The translations under genes and the position numbers were made by a program. DNA of 64,000 nucleotides from JBBWZH01 sp035544115 (GTDB lineage Bacteria; Actinomycetota; Actinomycetes; Mycobacteriales; CADCTP01): the NCBI GenBank assembly GCA_963714145.1, contig OY970235.1, positions 5,890,001 to 5,954,000 of the forward strand, given 5' to 3'. The notes under the pieces were generated by a model. That model made no database searches and had not been told where the DNA came from. It saw only the letters and a list, made by a program, of their open reading frames with translations. Shown piece after piece: positions 24,193 through 33,487 of this stretch. Position 1 is the first letter of the stretch; every line of letters begins with the position of its first letter.

Positions 24193-25734
24193 GTGCGAGA
24201 AGTGCCGGATGCCGGTCAGGTACATCGGCACCCCGGCGGCCGCGGCGGCCGCGATCGACTGCTCGTCCCGGACCGAGCCGCCCGGCTGCACGACCGCCCG
24301 GACCCCGGCCTCCAGCAGCACTTCCAGGCCGTCCGGGAACGGGAAGTAGGCGTCGCTGGCGGCCACCGAACCCTTGGCCCGGTCGCCGGCCCGGGCCACC
24401 GCGAGCCGGGCCGCGTCCACCCGGTTCACCTGACCCATCCCGACGCCGACGGTGGCCCGACCGGCCGCCAGCAGGATCGCGTTCGACTTGACCGACCGGA
24501 TCGCCCGCCAGGCGAAGACCAGGTCGCGCAGCGTCTGCTCGTCCACCGGGTCGCCGGCGGCCAGCCGCCAGCCCTCCGGGGCGTCGCCGGGCTGGTCCAC
24601 CCGGTCCGGGGTCTGCGCCAGCACGCCGCCGGCGATGTCCCGGAACTCGACGCCCGGGGTGGGCCGGGGCGGCACCACCAGCAGCCGGATCGACGGCTTC
24701 GCGGCCAGGATGTCGACCGTCCGCTCCAGATAGGACGGTGCCAGCACCACCTCGGTGAAGATCTCCGCGATCTGCTCGGCCAGCTCCACCGTGACCGGGC
24801 GGTTCACCGCGATCACCCCGCCGAACGCGGACACCGGGTCGCAGGCGTGCGCGTTGCGGTGCGCCGCGGCGATGTCGTCGGCGATCGCGATGCCGCACGG
24901 GTTGGCGTGCTTGATGATCGCCACGCACGGGTCGCCGAAGTCGTACGCGGCCCGGTACGCGGCGTTGGCGTCCACGTAGTTGTTGAACGACATCGGCTTG
25001 CCGTGCAGCTGGTCGGCCTGCGCGACGCCGGGCGGGCCGCTCGGGTCGACGTAGAGCGCGGCCTGCTGGTGCGGGTTCTCGCCGTAGCGCAGGATCTCGG
25101 CCCGCTCCAGCGCCAGGCCCGCGTACGGCGGCCAGTGGCCCGCCTCGACGTCCTGGTTCATCCAGGTGGCGATCGCGGTGTCGTAGCCGGCGGTGTGCGC
25201 GAAGGCGGCGGCGGCCAGCCGGCGCCGGGCGTCGAGGTCGAACCCGCCGGCCGCGACCGCGTCGGTCACCTCGCCGTACCGGGCCGGGTCGACCACCACC
25301 GCGACGCTGGCGTGGTTCTTCGCCGCCGCCCGGACCATCGCCGGCCCACCGATGTCGATCTGCTCCACCAGCGCGTCACCGGCCGCGCCGCCGGCCAGCG
25401 CCTGCTGGAACGGGTACAGGTTGACCACGACCAGCTCGAACGGGGCGATACCGAGCCGCTCCAGCGTGGCCACGTGGTCGGGGTTGCGGCCGTCGCCCAG
25501 GATGCCGGCGTGCACGTGCGGGTGCAGCGTCTTCACCCGGCCGTCCAGCACCTCGGCGAACCCGGTGACCTCCTCGACCGGGGTGACCGGCACGCCGGCC
25601 TCGGCCACCGCGGCCGCGGTGGAGCCGGTCGAGACGATCTGGATCCCGGCCGCATGCAGGGTCGTGGCCAGCTCGGCCAGCCCGGTCTTGTCGGACACGC
25701 TCAGCAGCGCCCGCCGAATCACGATCCGGCTCAT
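24190..25734 (-). CDS. purH: Bifunctional AICAR formyltransferase/IMP cyclohydrolase
   Basis: A 514-residue enzyme for the last two steps of IMP synthesis. The N-terminal cyclohydrolase domain (about 1-190) shows 'ALLSVSDKTGLAELA' and 'GGRVKTLHP'-like 'LDGRVKTLHPHVHAGIL'. The C-terminal transformylase domain carries 'GENPHQQAALY', 'KHANPCGIAI', and 'SDAYFPFPDG' near the end. The Lys-His pair of the transformylase is present. The ATG overlaps the purN stop as ATGA, and folD follows after 10 bases, so formyl-THF supply and use are encoded together. Length and motifs are normal. Confidence 0.95.
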   Translation of the reverse strand: MSRIVIRRALLSVSDKTGLAELATTLHAAGIQIVSTGSTAAAVAEAGVPVTPVEEVTGFAEVLDGRVKTLHPHVHAGILGDGRNPDHVATLERLGIAPFELVVVNLYPFQQALAGGAAGDALVEQIDIGGPAMVRAAAKNHASVAVVVDPARYGEVTDAVAAGGFDLDARRRLAAAAFAHTAGYDTAIATWMNQDVEAGHWPPYAGLALERAEILRYGENPHQQAALYVDPSGPPGVAQADQLHGKPMSFNNYVDANAAYRAAYDFGDPCVAIIKHANPCGIAIADDIAAAHRNAHACDPVSAFGGVIAVNRPVTVELAEQIAEIFTEVVLAPSYLERTVDILAAKPSIRLLVVPPRPTPGVEFRDIAGGVLAQTPDRVDQPGDAPEGWRLAAGDPVDEQTLRDLVFAWRAIRSVKSNAILLAAGRATVGVGMGQVNRVDAARLAVARAGDRAKGSVAASDAYFPFPDGLEVLLEAGVRAVVQPGGSVRDEQSIAAAAAAGVPMYLTGIRHFSH

Positions 25735-26339
25735 TGACCGATCCGCACCTTTCGCTCCGTCACCGACCAGCCCAGCCGGGCCAGCTCACCCACCGTCCGT
25801 ACCAGCAGCGACCGCTCGGCCACCTTGATCCGCTCGTGCAGGGTTTCCTCGTCGTCGCCGTCCAGCACCGGTACGGCCGCCTGCGCGACGATCGGCCCGG
25901 AGTCCACCCCGGCGTCCACCACGAACAGCGTGCAGCCGGTGACCCGGACGCCGTAGTCGAGCGCCTCCCGGACCCCGTGCATGCCCGGGAACGAGGGCAG
26001 CAGCGCCGGGTGGCTGTTGATCACCCGCCCGCCGTGCCGGCCCAGGAACGCCGGGCCGAGCAGCTTCATGAAGCCGGCCAGCACGATCAGATCCGGCTGG
26101 TGGACCCCCGCCGCGTCGGCCAGCGCGGCGTCCCAGGCCGGCCGATCCGGGTAGTCGGGCAGCTTCCGGACGAAGGTCGGGACGCCGGCCGCGGCGGCCC
26201 GGTCCAGCCCGGCGATCCCGTCCCGGTCGGCACCGACCGCGACGACGCTGGCGCCATAGCCCGGGTCGGCGGCGGCGTCCAGCAACGCCTGTAGCAGGGT
26301 CCCCCCGCCGGAGACCAGAACGACCAGGCGGGCGGGCAC
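25731..26339 (-). CDS. purN: Phosphoribosylglycinamide formyltransferase
   Basis: A 202-residue GAR transformylase, third step of purine synthesis, using 10-formyl-THF. The N-terminal phosphate-binding loop 'LVSGGGTLLQALLDA', the catalytic Asn and His in 'VINSHPALLPSFPG', and the Asp in 'VVDAGVDSGPI' are all present. The common 'SGxGSNL' loop reads 'SGGGTLL', a conservative actinobacterial variant. Its GTG start at 26339 follows TAGGGT by six bases, suggesting a leaderless first gene of the purN-purH-folD operon. Confidence 0.93.
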   Translation of the reverse strand: MPARLVVLVSGGGTLLQALLDAAADPGYGASVVAVGADRDGIAGLDRAAAAGVPTFVRKLPDYPDRPAWDAALADAAGVHQPDLIVLAGFMKLLGPAFLGRHGGRVINSHPALLPSFPGMHGVREALDYGVRVTGCTLFVVDAGVDSGPIVAQAAVPVLDGDDEETLHERIKVAERSLLVRTVGELARLGWSVTERKVRIGQ

Positions 26340-26345
26340 GCCGCG

Positions 26346-26351
26346 ACCCTA
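26346..26351 (-). promoter_or_regulatory. -10 box of purN-purH-folD operon; leaderless start
   Basis: TAGGGT on the minus strand ends six bases before the purN GTG at 26339. Confidence 0.5.
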
Positions 26352-26407
26352 TCTCCCGGCGTCCCGCCCGCTGCGGCCACCGTGCGTGAGCAGTTCCCGG
26401 CGACTGT

Positions 26408-27703
26408 TCAGGCGCGGGCCGGACTGCTCGTTCGCGGTGGGAGCAGGGCGGCGACGAGCGCGGCGGGCACCCCGACCTCCACCGCCACGGCCAGGCCGAA
26501 CTGCCAGGGCGACGGGCCGATCGCGGTCAGGTAACCGGCGCCGACCGAGCCACCGGACAGCACCGCCAGCACGGCCATGACGCCGCCGGCCAGCACCCCG
26601 GCCGCGGCGCCGTAGCCGGCGCACCGGCGGGCCCGGCCCCGCCCGGCCGCACTACCGCCCGGCCAGCCGGACCGACCCTCCGGCCGGTCGGCGGGCCGGC
26701 CGGCCGGGTCGGACAGGTCGGAAGGGTCGCCGGCCGGGACCCGGCGGGCGACGGTGAGGCCGGCCAGCACGCCGGCCAGCAGCGGGGCGATCAGCACCAG
26801 TCGCATCGCCTGCGGCGGCGGGCCGGCGGGCAGCGCGGCCAGCAACGGCAACGCCGGAACCGGGCCGAGCACCGCGCCGAACGGGGAGACGCCGGTGCCG
26901 GCGCCGACCGCGAACCCCGGGCCGGCCACGTAGCCGGCCGCCCAGATCGCCGCGTTCGGTACCAGCAGCAGCCCGATGACCAGCAGCAGTACCCCGCCGA
27001 CCAGGCCGGGGTCGAGCGCGTCGGTCAGGTCCATGGCCCGGTTGGCGTGCACCGCGAGCGCGGCCGCGACCACCGCCGCACCGGCCCCGAGCAGCCCGGT
27101 CACCGCCACCGCCGCGGCCCGGGCCACCGGCGGCACCGGCCGGGGCAGCAGCCGCACCGCCGCGCCGAACAGGCCGGCGGCGCGCACCAGCCCGGCACCG
27201 CCGGCCGCGGCCGCCAGCACCGCCGCGCCGGCCGCCGCGGACAGCGGGCCGACCCGGGTCGCCCCGGTGCCGGCCAGCTGCGCCACCAGCGCGGCGATCA
27301 GCCCGTACAGGCCGGCCATGGCGCCGATCGACCGGGCCGCGGCGCGCAGCCCCCGGCCGGCCGGGCCGGCGGCCAGCGCCCCGCCGGCCCGGTAGAGCAG
27401 CAGCGCCGGCAGCATGGTCAGGCCCAGCGGGATCGCGGTCACCGTGCCGCCCGGAATGGACAGCCGGCCGCCCTGGGCGAGCAGCCAGGCGTCGGCGCCC
27501 AGCCGGATGGCCGCGCCGCCGGATGCCGTGCCGCGGGTGTCGGTGATCCAGGCGACCAGCACCACCGCGGTCAGCACGGCCAGCCCGGTGAGGGCCGAGC
27601 CGAATGCCGCCAGCGCGACGGCCACGGCTGGTGCGGGCGCCGGCCCGCCGGTGCGCTGACTCCGGCTCCGCAGCAGATCCGTCACGACGTCCCACTCTGG
27701 CAT
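26408..27703 (-). CDS. DUF6350 multi-pass membrane protein
   Basis: A 430-residue integral membrane protein with about ten hydrophobic helices. It belongs to the actinobacterial DUF6350 group, found just upstream of purN. The mycobacterial counterpart has been linked to cell division and stress survival (PerM). The start 'MPEWDVVTDLLRSRSQRTG' is cytoplasmic and basic. A soluble Pro-Arg-rich loop of about 45 residues ('DPSDLSDPAGRPADRPEGRSG') precedes the last three helices. No catalytic motif is seen. The position between DUF5336 and purN is conserved. The ATG at 27703 was chosen because upstream frame is only repeat sequence. Confidence 0.7.
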   Translation of the reverse strand: MPEWDVVTDLLRSRSQRTGGPAPAPAVAVALAAFGSALTGLAVLTAVVLVAWITDTRGTASGGAAIRLGADAWLLAQGGRLSIPGGTVTAIPLGLTMLPALLLYRAGGALAAGPAGRGLRAAARSIGAMAGLYGLIAALVAQLAGTGATRVGPLSAAAGAAVLAAAAGGAGLVRAAGLFGAAVRLLPRPVPPVARAAAVAVTGLLGAGAAVVAAALAVHANRAMDLTDALDPGLVGGVLLLVIGLLLVPNAAIWAAGYVAGPGFAVGAGTGVSPFGAVLGPVPALPLLAALPAGPPPQAMRLVLIAPLLAGVLAGLTVARRVPAGDPSDLSDPAGRPADRPEGRSGWPGGSAAGRGRARRCAGYGAAAGVLAGGVMAVLAVLSGGSVGAGYLTAIGPSPWQFGLAVAVEVGVPAALVAALLPPRTSSPARA

Positions 27704-27774
27704 CCGGCCGGCGCGCAACGCCTCAGGCGCGCCGGCCGGTGGCCCGCTGCACCCGGTGGTCCAGACCAGCTGCC

Positions 27775-27885
27775 GGCCGGGCCAAGCTGCCCGGCCGGGT
27801 CGAGCCGGGCCGAGCTGACCGAGCCGAGCTGGCCGGGCCGGGCCGGGCTGGCCGGGACGGGCCACCCGGCCGGGCCGGGGTCCGG
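27775..27885. repeat. Intergenic CCGGGC/GAGCTG-type repeats
   Basis: Short imperfect repeats of GGGCCGAGCTGACCG- and GCCGGGCTGGCCGGG-like units fill the space between the DUF5336 and DUF6350 genes. No gene is supported here. Confidence 0.5.
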
Positions 27886-27893
27886 GAACGCCG

Positions 27894-27926
27894 CCGGGCC
27901 GGCCCCCGGTTACGGGGCCGGCCCGG
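27894..27926 (-). terminator. Strong hairpin after DUF5336 gene
   Basis: CCGGGCCGGCCCC (27894-27906) and GGGGCCGGCCCGG (27914-27926) form a perfect 13-base stem with a 7-base loop, 17 bases beyond the DUF5336 stop. No U-tract is present. Confidence 0.65.
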
Positions 27927-27943
27927 ACGGACCTTGCCTGGTG

Positions 27944-28762
27944 TCAGCGCTGCGGGTAGCCGCCACCCTGGCCGGGGTAGCCGGACTGCGGCGGGTACTC
28001 CTGGCTCGGGTACTCGCGACCGGGCTGCGGTTGCCCCGGGTAGCCCTGCTGCTGCGGCGGCGCCTGCTGCTGGCCGTACCCCTGCGGCTGCTGGCCGTAG
28101 CCGGGGTGCACACCCGGCTGCCCCGGGTACTGCTGCTGTTGCTGCTGCGGCCAGCCCCCGTCCGGGCCGGGCTGCGGCTGGCCGACCGGCGCCGGCTGGC
28201 CGGGCTGGCCGACCGGGCCGGGCTGGCCCCACTGCTGCCCACCCGGATGCGCCGGGGCGGCGGACCGGGCAGGCATCCGGCCGCTGTGCTGCAGCCAGCT
28301 GACCACCGCGACCGCGGCCTCGGCGAGGGCGACCACCAGCGCCAGGTAGACCCCGATCTTGCGGGAGCCCTTCAGCTCGGATACCACCGAGAGCAGCGGG
28401 CCGCCGGTGAACAGCTGCACGAGCACGAAGATCGCGCCGACCACGGCCAACAGTGCCGGCACGGACGAGGTCGCGTCCGCCGTCTTGTCGAACAGCCGCC
28501 GGACCACCAGCACGGCGGCGACCAGCAGCAGCGCGGTGCCGACCGTGCCGGTGGTGAGGTCGAAGCCGGAGTAGGACACCTTGTCGCACTCGCTGCGGGC
28601 CTCAGCCGGCAGCCCGGAGCAGTCGATACCGATCCACGGCAGGAACGCCATGATGAACGCCACCAGGCCGAGGCCGGCGGTGACGAGGTCGAGCACCGGC
28701 AGCGGCGGCCCGGAGCGGGCCGCCGGTGGCGGGGCGGTGCTGGGTACTCCGTACCCGGTCAT
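27944..28762 (-). CDS. DUF5336 membrane protein with Gln-Pro-Gly tail
   Basis: A 272-residue protein of the actinobacterial DUF5336 (34-kDa antigen-like) group. Four transmembrane helices (about residues 23-165) start with 'VLDLVTAGLGLVAFIMAFLPWIGI'. A long low-complexity cytoplasmic or surface tail follows (about 170-272), rich in Gln, Pro, Gly and Tyr ('GWPQQQQQQYPGQPGVHPGY'). The function is unknown. The location next to sucCD and DUF6350 is conserved in actinobacteria. The ATG at 28762 has an AAGAGGGAGA ribosome site. The tail is compositionally like the repeats elsewhere in this window but uses Gln/Tyr codons instead of Ala/Gly. Confidence 0.75.
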   Translation of the reverse strand: MTGYGVPSTAPPPAARSGPPLPVLDLVTAGLGLVAFIMAFLPWIGIDCSGLPAEARSECDKVSYSGFDLTTGTVGTALLLVAAVLVVRRLFDKTADATSSVPALLAVVGAIFVLVQLFTGGPLLSVVSELKGSRKIGVYLALVVALAEAAVAVVSWLQHSGRMPARSAAPAHPGGQQWGQPGPVGQPGQPAPVGQPQPGPDGGWPQQQQQQYPGQPGVHPGYGQQPQGYGQQQAPPQQQGYPGQPQPGREYPSQEYPPQSGYPGQGGGYPQR

Positions 28763-29046
28763 CGAATCTCCCTCTTCCGGCCACGGGGCCTCACCCGCGG
28801 CCGCTATCGGTTGTTGCTGCAGGACGCTGACCGTCCCGCTCTACCCCGCGGACGGCTCGGTGCAACTCAGGCACAACCTGCAGATCGGACGCACCGGACG
28901 GATACCCTACCGTGCCGAATTCCCCCAGGTCGGGCAGGCGCGCCCCGGGCCGGCGCGGCCCCGGGCGGGCGCGCCGTCGCGGCCTGGCTATCGCGCCGCG
29001 GTGCGAGATGCCGGCCGAGGTCGGGTGACCGGCGGGACCACGCGGG

Positions 29047-29916
<870 letters not shown>

Positions 29917-29926
29917 TGCTTCTCCT

Positions 29927-31105
29927 CTACCGGGCGGCGGCGAGCTGCGCTGCCCGCTCCGCCGCGCCGTCCATCGTGTCGACGAGTTCGACGCCGCCCA
30001 GGGCCGCGTCCACCAGGATGCGCCGGCCCTCCTCGGCGTTGTTGCCGTCCAGCCGCACCACCAGCGGCCGGTCGGGCGCCTCGCCACGGCCGCTGAGCAG
30101 GGTGAACGCCTGCACGATGCCGTTGGCCACCGCGTCGCAGGCGGTGATGCCGCCGAACACGTTCACGAACACGCTGCGCACGCTCGGGTCGGACAGGATG
30201 ATCTCCAGCCCGTTGGCCATCACCTCGGCCGAGGCGCCGCCGCCGATGTCCAGGAAGTTGGCCGGGCGGACGCCGCCGTGCCGCTCCCCCGCGCCGGCCA
30301 CGACGTCCAAAGTGGACATCACCAGGCCGGCACCGTTGCCGATGATGCCGACCTCGCCGTCCAGCTTGACGTAGTTGAGGTCCTTCTCCTTGGCCCGCTG
30401 CTCCAGCGGGTCGGTCGCGGTCTTGTCCGCGAACGCGGCGAACACCTCCTGGTGCCGGAAGCTGGCGTTCTCGTCCAGGGTGACCTTGCCGTCCAGCGCC
30501 ACCACCCGGCCGTCCGGGGTGCGCACCAGCGGGTTCACCTCGACCAGGGTGGCGTCCTCGGCGACGAACACCTGCCAGAGCTTGACCAGCACGTCGGTGA
30601 TCTGGTCGGCCAGCTCGGCCGGGAAGCCGCCGGCCGCGACGATCTCCCGCGCCTTGGCCTCGTCCACCCCGGCCAGCGCGTCCACCGGGATCCGGGCCAG
30701 CGCGTCCGGCCGCTCGACCGCGAGCTGCTCGATCTCCATCCCGCCCTCGCGCGACGCCATCGCCAGGAAGGTGCGGTTGGCCCGGTCCAGCAGGAACGAG
30801 GCGTAGTACTCCTCGGCGATGTCGGACGCCTCGGTCACCAGCACCCGGTGCACGATGTGGCCCTTGATGTCCAGGCCGAGGATCCCGGCCGCCTTCTCGG
30901 CCGCCTCGTCCGGGTTCGTGGCCAGCTTCACACCGCCGGCCTTGCCCCGACCACCGGTCTTGACCTGCGCCTTGACCACCACCGCGGTGCCGATCCGGCC
31001 GGCCGCCGCCCGCGCCTGCTCCGGCGTGTCGACCACCTCGCCGGGCAGCACCGGTACGCCATGCCGTGCGAACAGCTCCTTGGCTTGGTACTCGAAGAGG
31101 TCCAC
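29927..31105 (-). CDS. sucC: Succinyl-CoA synthetase, beta subunit
   Basis: A 392-residue beta subunit with an N-terminal ATP-grasp domain ('LFEYQAKELFARHGVPVLPG', 'VVVKAQVKTGGRGKAGGVK') and a C-terminal ligase-CoA domain ('GNGAGLVMSTLDVV', 'NFLDIGGGASAE', 'VNVFGGITACDAVANGIV'). It binds the nucleotide and pairs with SucD in an alpha-beta unit. The GTG start at 31105 has only a weak ribosome site (GGGAG). sucC and sucD form one operon. The divergent glycogen debranching gene begins 127 bases away. Confidence 0.95.
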   Translation of the reverse strand: MDLFEYQAKELFARHGVPVLPGEVVDTPEQARAAAGRIGTAVVVKAQVKTGGRGKAGGVKLATNPDEAAEKAAGILGLDIKGHIVHRVLVTEASDIAEEYYASFLLDRANRTFLAMASREGGMEIEQLAVERPDALARIPVDALAGVDEAKAREIVAAGGFPAELADQITDVLVKLWQVFVAEDATLVEVNPLVRTPDGRVVALDGKVTLDENASFRHQEVFAAFADKTATDPLEQRAKEKDLNYVKLDGEVGIIGNGAGLVMSTLDVVAGAGERHGGVRPANFLDIGGGASAEVMANGLEIILSDPSVRSVFVNVFGGITACDAVANGIVQAFTLLSGRGEAPDRPLVVRLDGNNAEEGRRILVDAALGGVELVDTMDGAAERAAQLAAAR

Positions 31106-31219
31106 CGCTCCCGTCCCGTCCGCGCTGCGCGAGAAGGGCCGCTCGCGTCACGGCCACCGTCGGGCAGGGTATCCGGGGGCCGCGCACGGGCTGGGACCCG
31201 GCCCTGGTGACGTTGCCCA

Positions 31220-31225
31220 TAAGGT
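31220..31225 (+). promoter_or_regulatory. -10 box of glycogen debranching gene; leaderless start
   Basis: TAAGGT ends six bases before the ATG at 31232, with no ribosome site. Confidence 0.5.
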
Positions 31226-31231
31226 GGACCG

Positions 31232-33385
31232 ATGGTCGGGTTGACCGTGCTGGACGGGAACCGGTTCTACGTGGCCGGCCCGGCCGGCGACGCCGGGCCG
31301 GGCGAGGCCGGGCTGGCCGGCGAGGCCGGGCTGGCCGGCGAGGCCGGGCCGGGCGAGCAGGGGTTCTACGCCGATGACGTGCGGGTGCTCTCCCGGTGGC
31401 GGCTGACGCTGAACGGCCGGCCGATCGCGCCGGTCGGCAGCACCCCGGACGCGGCGCCGGTGGTCACCGTGCATGGTCAGGTGCCGGCACCGGACCGGCC
31501 CGGGGCCCCGCCGGTGACCGTCCGGCGCCGGCTGTCGGTCAGCCGGGCCGGGCTGGCCGAGACGCTCACGCTGACCAACCATGCGACCGGGCCGGCCCGG
31601 GTACTGGTCCGGTACGGGTTCGCGGCCGACTTCCTCGACCTGATCGAGGTGAAAGAGCAGTCCGGGATGGTGCCGTCGGCGCCGCGACGCGGGCTGCCGC
31701 CGCTGTCCACCGCCCGGCGCTGGCTGGGCGACGGGCCGGGCTGGCTGCTCAGCGCGGCGGTGCCCGGGTTCGCCGCCGCGGTCCAGATCTGTTTCGACGC
31801 CGACCCGGGCGCGGTGCCCGGCTACGCCGATGGCGCCACGTACTTCGAGGTATCGCTGCCGGCCGGCGCCGGCTGGACGGTGCGGGCGGCCGTGCTGCTG
31901 CTCGGTGGCCGGGCCGAGCCGAGCCCGGACCCGGCAGCCGTGCTGGCGGCGGCCGAGGCCCGGACCGCCGCCCGGCAGCGGGACTGGGCGGCCGCGGCGC
32001 CGCGGCTGGCGACCAACTGGCCGGGGCTGGCCGGCGCGTACCGGCGGGCGGTCGCCGACCTGGGCGCGCTCCGGACGCCCGCACCCGGGTCCGAACTGGA
32101 CGGGTCCGAACTGGACGGTGAGTTGCTGCCGGCGGCCGGGCTGCCCTGGTTCATGACCATCTTCGGCCGGGACACGCTGATCACCTGCCTGCAGACGCTG
32201 CCGCTCGGCCCGCGGCCGGCCCGGGCCGCGCTGCGCGCGCTGGCCGCATTGCAGTCCACAGTGGACGACCCGGCTCGGGACGCGGAACCGGGCAAGATCG
32301 TGCACGAGGTACGGTCCGGCCCGATCACCCGGCTGACCGGCACCATGCCGTACTACGGCTCGGTGGACGCCACCCCGCTGTTCCTGCTGCTGGCCGCGCA
32401 GACCTGGCGGTGGACCGGGGACGCCGCGCTGCTGCGCGAACTGGAGCCCGCGCTGCGCGCCGCACTGTCCTGGATGGACGGTCCGGCCGACCTGACCGGC
32501 CGCGGCTACCTGGAGTTCCACCGCCGGTCCGCGGCCGGCCTGGAGGTGCAGAGCTGGAAGGACTCCTTCAACGCGATGCTGTTCGCCGACGGCCGGCGGG
32601 CGGAGAGCCCGATCGCCGGCTGCGAGGTACAGGGCTACGCGTACGCCGCCCGCCTCGGCCTGGCCGAGATCGCCCGTGCGGTCTGGGCCGACCCGCCGCT
32701 GGCGACCCGGCTGGAGTCGGACGCCGCCGCGCTGAAGGCCCGGTTCCACCGGGACTTCTGGGTGGACACCCCGGCCGGCGGGCACTACGCCCTGGCGCTG
32801 GACCGGGACGGCGCCCGGGTCGACTCGCTCACCTCGAACATCGGCCACCTGCTCTGGACCGGCATCGCGGCCGAGTCCACTGTGGACCGGACCGTGGCGG
32901 CGCTGCTCGGGCCGGAGCTGTTCACCGGCTGGGGCATCCGCACGATGAGCAGCGCCGACGCCGGCTACCACCCGGTCGAATACCACGACGGCACGGTCTG
33001 GCCGCACGACACCTCGCTGGTCTGCCTGGGGCTGGCCCGGGCCGGCCGGTACGCCGAGGCCGGGACGCTGCTGCGCGGGCTGATCGACGCGGCCGAGCAC
33101 CTGGACGGGCGGCTGCCCGAGGTGCTGGCCGGTTTCGACCGGGCCGACACCGGCATCCCGCTGGTCTACCCGACCACCTGCGTACCGCAGGCCTGGGCCG
33201 CCGCCGCCCCGATCGCCGCCCTCACCGCCACCCTCGGCCTGACCCCCGACCCGGGCACCGGCACGCTGGCAGCCACCGGTGCGCCGCCCGCCGATCTCGA
33301 CCTCACCCTGACCGGCGTCGCGGCCCACGGTCGGCTGTGGACGGTCACCGCCGCCGGCGGCAAGGCCACCGTCACCCCGGCCTGA
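31232..33385 (+). CDS. Glycogen debranching enzyme-like amylo-alpha-1,6-glucosidase
   Basis: A 717-residue protein. The N-terminal beta-sandwich domain contains 'GFYADDVRVLSRWRLTLNGRP', typical of bacterial glycogen-debranching enzymes. The C-terminal part is a six-hairpin (alpha/alpha)6 glycosidase domain with 'MTIFGRDTLITCLQTLPLGP', 'QSWKDSFNAML', 'GYAYAARLGLAEIA' and 'EYHDGTVWPHDTSLVCLGL'. The acidic residues in 'GRDT', 'WKDS' and 'HDGTVWPHD' are candidates for catalysis. It would trim alpha-1,6 branches or similar glucans in the cytoplasm. A 'GEAGLA' repeat sits near the N-terminus, in a loop. A carbohydrate importer operon lies convergent to it, which fits sugar-polymer metabolism. Confidence 0.8.
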   Translation: MVGLTVLDGNRFYVAGPAGDAGPGEAGLAGEAGLAGEAGPGEQGFYADDVRVLSRWRLTLNGRPIAPVGSTPDAAPVVTVHGQVPAPDRPGAPPVTVRRRLSVSRAGLAETLTLTNHATGPARVLVRYGFAADFLDLIEVKEQSGMVPSAPRRGLPPLSTARRWLGDGPGWLLSAAVPGFAAAVQICFDADPGAVPGYADGATYFEVSLPAGAGWTVRAAVLLLGGRAEPSPDPAAVLAAAEARTAARQRDWAAAAPRLATNWPGLAGAYRRAVADLGALRTPAPGSELDGSELDGELLPAAGLPWFMTIFGRDTLITCLQTLPLGPRPARAALRALAALQSTVDDPARDAEPGKIVHEVRSGPITRLTGTMPYYGSVDATPLFLLLAAQTWRWTGDAALLRELEPALRAALSWMDGPADLTGRGYLEFHRRSAAGLEVQSWKDSFNAMLFADGRRAESPIAGCEVQGYAYAARLGLAEIARAVWADPPLATRLESDAAALKARFHRDFWVDTPAGGHYALALDRDGARVDSLTSNIGHLLWTGIAAESTVDRTVAALLGPELFTGWGIRTMSSADAGYHPVEYHDGTVWPHDTSLVCLGLARAGRYAEAGTLLRGLIDAAEHLDGRLPEVLAGFDRADTGIPLVYPTTCVPQAWAAAAPIAALTATLGLTPDPGTGTLAATGAPPADLDLTLTGVAAHGRLWTVTAAGGKATVTPA
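31296..31357. repeat. 18-base tandem repeat in debranching gene
   Basis: Three copies of an 18-base unit GAGGCCGGGCTGGCCGGC (the last diverged) encode 'GEAGLA' repeats in the N-terminal loop between two conserved strands. Confidence 0.7.
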
Positions 33386-33487
33386 CCACCGTCACCCCGG
33401 CCGGCCGGCTGTCACCCCCGACCTCCCGGCGGTCACCCCGGCCGGCCGTCACCCCGGCCGGCCGGCCGTTAGCCCGGCCGGCCGGCG
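33367..33487. repeat. GTCACCCCGGCC repeat across and beyond the debranching gene stop
   Basis: At least five imperfect copies of a GTCACCCCGGCC(GGCC) unit run from the last codons of the debranching gene through its TGA into the convergent ATPase gene end. The GGCC-rich parts can form hairpins, so the array may also end transcription. Confidence 0.6.
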
